NCBI GenBank assembly: GCA_016214425.1
Contig: JACRON010000151.1
Span: forward strand, 1-14,442
Origin: Nitrospirota bacterium
GTDB taxonomy: Bacteria; Nitrospirota; CAKKRA01; 9FT-COMBO-42-15
Length of the DNA: 14,442 nt
Direction: 5' to 3'
Both the position numbers and the translations under genes were made by a program. This document shows, one piece after another, positions 13,680 through 14,442 of the stretch (its first letter is position 1; every line of letters starts with the position of its first letter). The notes below the pieces were generated by a model, which saw nothing but the letters and a program-made list of their open reading frames with translations, did no database searches and was not told where the DNA came from.

Positions 13680-14442
13680 TTAAGGGCTATACCTCTTTAT
13701 AACCATCGCCACATTGCTTCCGCCGTTGGAAAAGGTGTTAAGAAGAACATTGTTTACCTCTGCCCTGCGTGCCTTGTTTGGCACATAGTCTAAATCGCAT
13801 TCTGGGTCTGGTTCTGAATAGTTTATTGTCGGCGGGATTATGCTGTCCCTTATTGATAGGAGCGCAGTAATAACCCTTAACCCTCCCATGCCTTTAAAAT
13901 CACCAGTAATAGGTTTTGTGGAGCTGATTGGAATCTCCTTTGCCCTTTTGCCAAAAAGATTCTTAATTGCCTTAGTCTCTGTTGCATCAAGCCCTGTTCC
14001 ATTTGCACAAGCATTTGTATAGTCAATATCATCCACTGTTATCTTTGATAATTTCAATGCCAGCCTCATTGCCTCTGTCATCATATCAGGGTTTTCATCA
14101 TAATTAGAAACATCTGAATTAGAGCCTGTCATGCCCCATCCTGCAATCTCGCCGTAAATCTTTGCGTTTCTATTCAATGCATGGTCAAGCCTTTCAAGCA
14201 CAAGGATGCCAGTCCCTTCGCCAACTATCAGGCCATTCCTCCTTTTATCAAAGGGGCGGAATGCCTCCTCTTTTTTATCTCGCGGAGAAGGCACGTCAAG
14301 TGTGCAATACGCATGGAACAAGATAGAGTTTAACTCATCCACACCGCCGGCAATAATTGCATCTGCGCGATTGTCCATGATGAGCCTTGCTGCGTAGCAT
14401 ATAGCTGCCTCTGCAGATATCTCCTTTTGTATAAATGTAGAA
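13680..14442 (-). CDS. Beta-ketoacyl synthase-like protein (FabF/KS fold), C-terminal part, catalytic residues substituted
   Basis: The gene is cut by the right edge; 254 codons remain, up to the stop at 13680. The thiolase-fold KS pattern is clear: ADAIIAGGVDEL, FRPFDKRRNGLIVGEGTGIL, VLERLDHALNRNAKIYGEI, PPTINYSEPDPECDLDYVPN and the glycine-rich end FSNGGSNVAMVIK. Yet, aligned by eye with E. coli FabF, the nucleophile Cys position is Glu (KEISAE, codon 14421-14423). The first catalytic His (NAHGT) is Cys (NACAN, 14007-14009), and the second (TGH) is Asp (TGD, 13899-13901). Such a protein should not condense acyl chains. By analogy it may be a chain-length-factor-like partner of an active KS, perhaps encoded just beyond the edge. 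A Met at 14378 exists but the frame stays open to the edge with homologous residues, so it is not the start. Confidence 0.9.
   Translation of the reverse strand, partial: STFIQKEISAEAAICYAARLIMDNRADAIIAGGVDELNSILFHAYCTLDVPSPRDKKEEAFRPFDKRRNGLIVGEGTGILVLERLDHALNRNAKIYGEIAGWGMTGSNSDVSNYDENPDMMTEAMRLALKLSKITVDDIDYTNACANGTGLDATETKAIKNLFGKRAKEIPISSTKPITGDFKGMGGLRVITALLSIRDSIIPPTINYSEPDPECDLDYVPNKARRAEVNNVLLNTFSNGGSNVAMVIKRYSP

Noticed and set aside
14376..14378. ATG at 14378 as the start of the beta-ketoacyl synthase-like gene
   Set aside because: The frame stays open to the window edge and the upstream residues (EAAICYAARLIMDN) align with the KS family, so the true start is outside the window.

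Overview
The window reads as a chromosomal segment of a Gram-negative bacterium with an outer membrane: it carries ADP-heptose (lipopolysaccharide core) genes, lipoprotein signal peptides and three periplasmic parvulin-type foldases. A mfd gene followed by PpiC/SurA-type isomerases, together with dispersed palindromic repeats, resembles Desulfobacterota or Nitrospirota-like genomes. That placement is inference and no marker here settles it. Nearly every gene is on the minus strand; only engB is on the plus strand.

Reading the minus strand from right to left: (1) 14442-13680 is the 3' part of a beta-ketoacyl synthase-like gene whose catalytic Cys/His/His positions all appear substituted. (2) 13629-10868 is a compact, AT-rich three-gene island: a TSPPY-type DNA methyltransferase with its own helix-turn-helix, a probable restriction endonuclease overlapping it, and a small membrane-anchored coiled-coil protein of unknown role. 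(3) 10817-8668 is a heptose-nucleotide operon: gmhA, a deoxyhypusine-synthase-like gene, a palindromic MITE-like element and rfaE2. (4) 8547-2335 is mfd followed by three consecutive parvulin-type isomerase genes, the first broken by a deletion/frameshift. (5) 2202-1855 is a secreted TPR protein, facing engB (1189-1824, plus strand). (6) From a short divergent intergenic region next to engB, an operon runs to the left edge: a 95-residue protein, a six-repeat TPR protein, and the start of an oligopeptide-type ABC transporter ATPase.

The most unusual features are changes made by repeats and rearrangements inside otherwise standard genes. engB holds a perfect 45-bp in-frame tandem duplication in its GTPase domain. 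mfd carries a dispersed GC-rich palindromic repeat read through in frame. A second repeat of that family covers the mfd start region, and a different palindromic element supplies the stop codon of the deoxyhypusine-synthase-like gene. A second theme is translation initiation: four transcription units (the 95-residue gene, engB, gmhA and the methyltransferase) have a -10-like box only 7 to 10 nt before the ATG and no Shine-Dalgarno, which points to leaderless or nearly leaderless mRNAs. Other genes in the same window have clear Shine-Dalgarno sequences.

No tRNA, rRNA, CRISPR array or transposase gene was seen, and no stretch longer than 300 bases lacks a gene.
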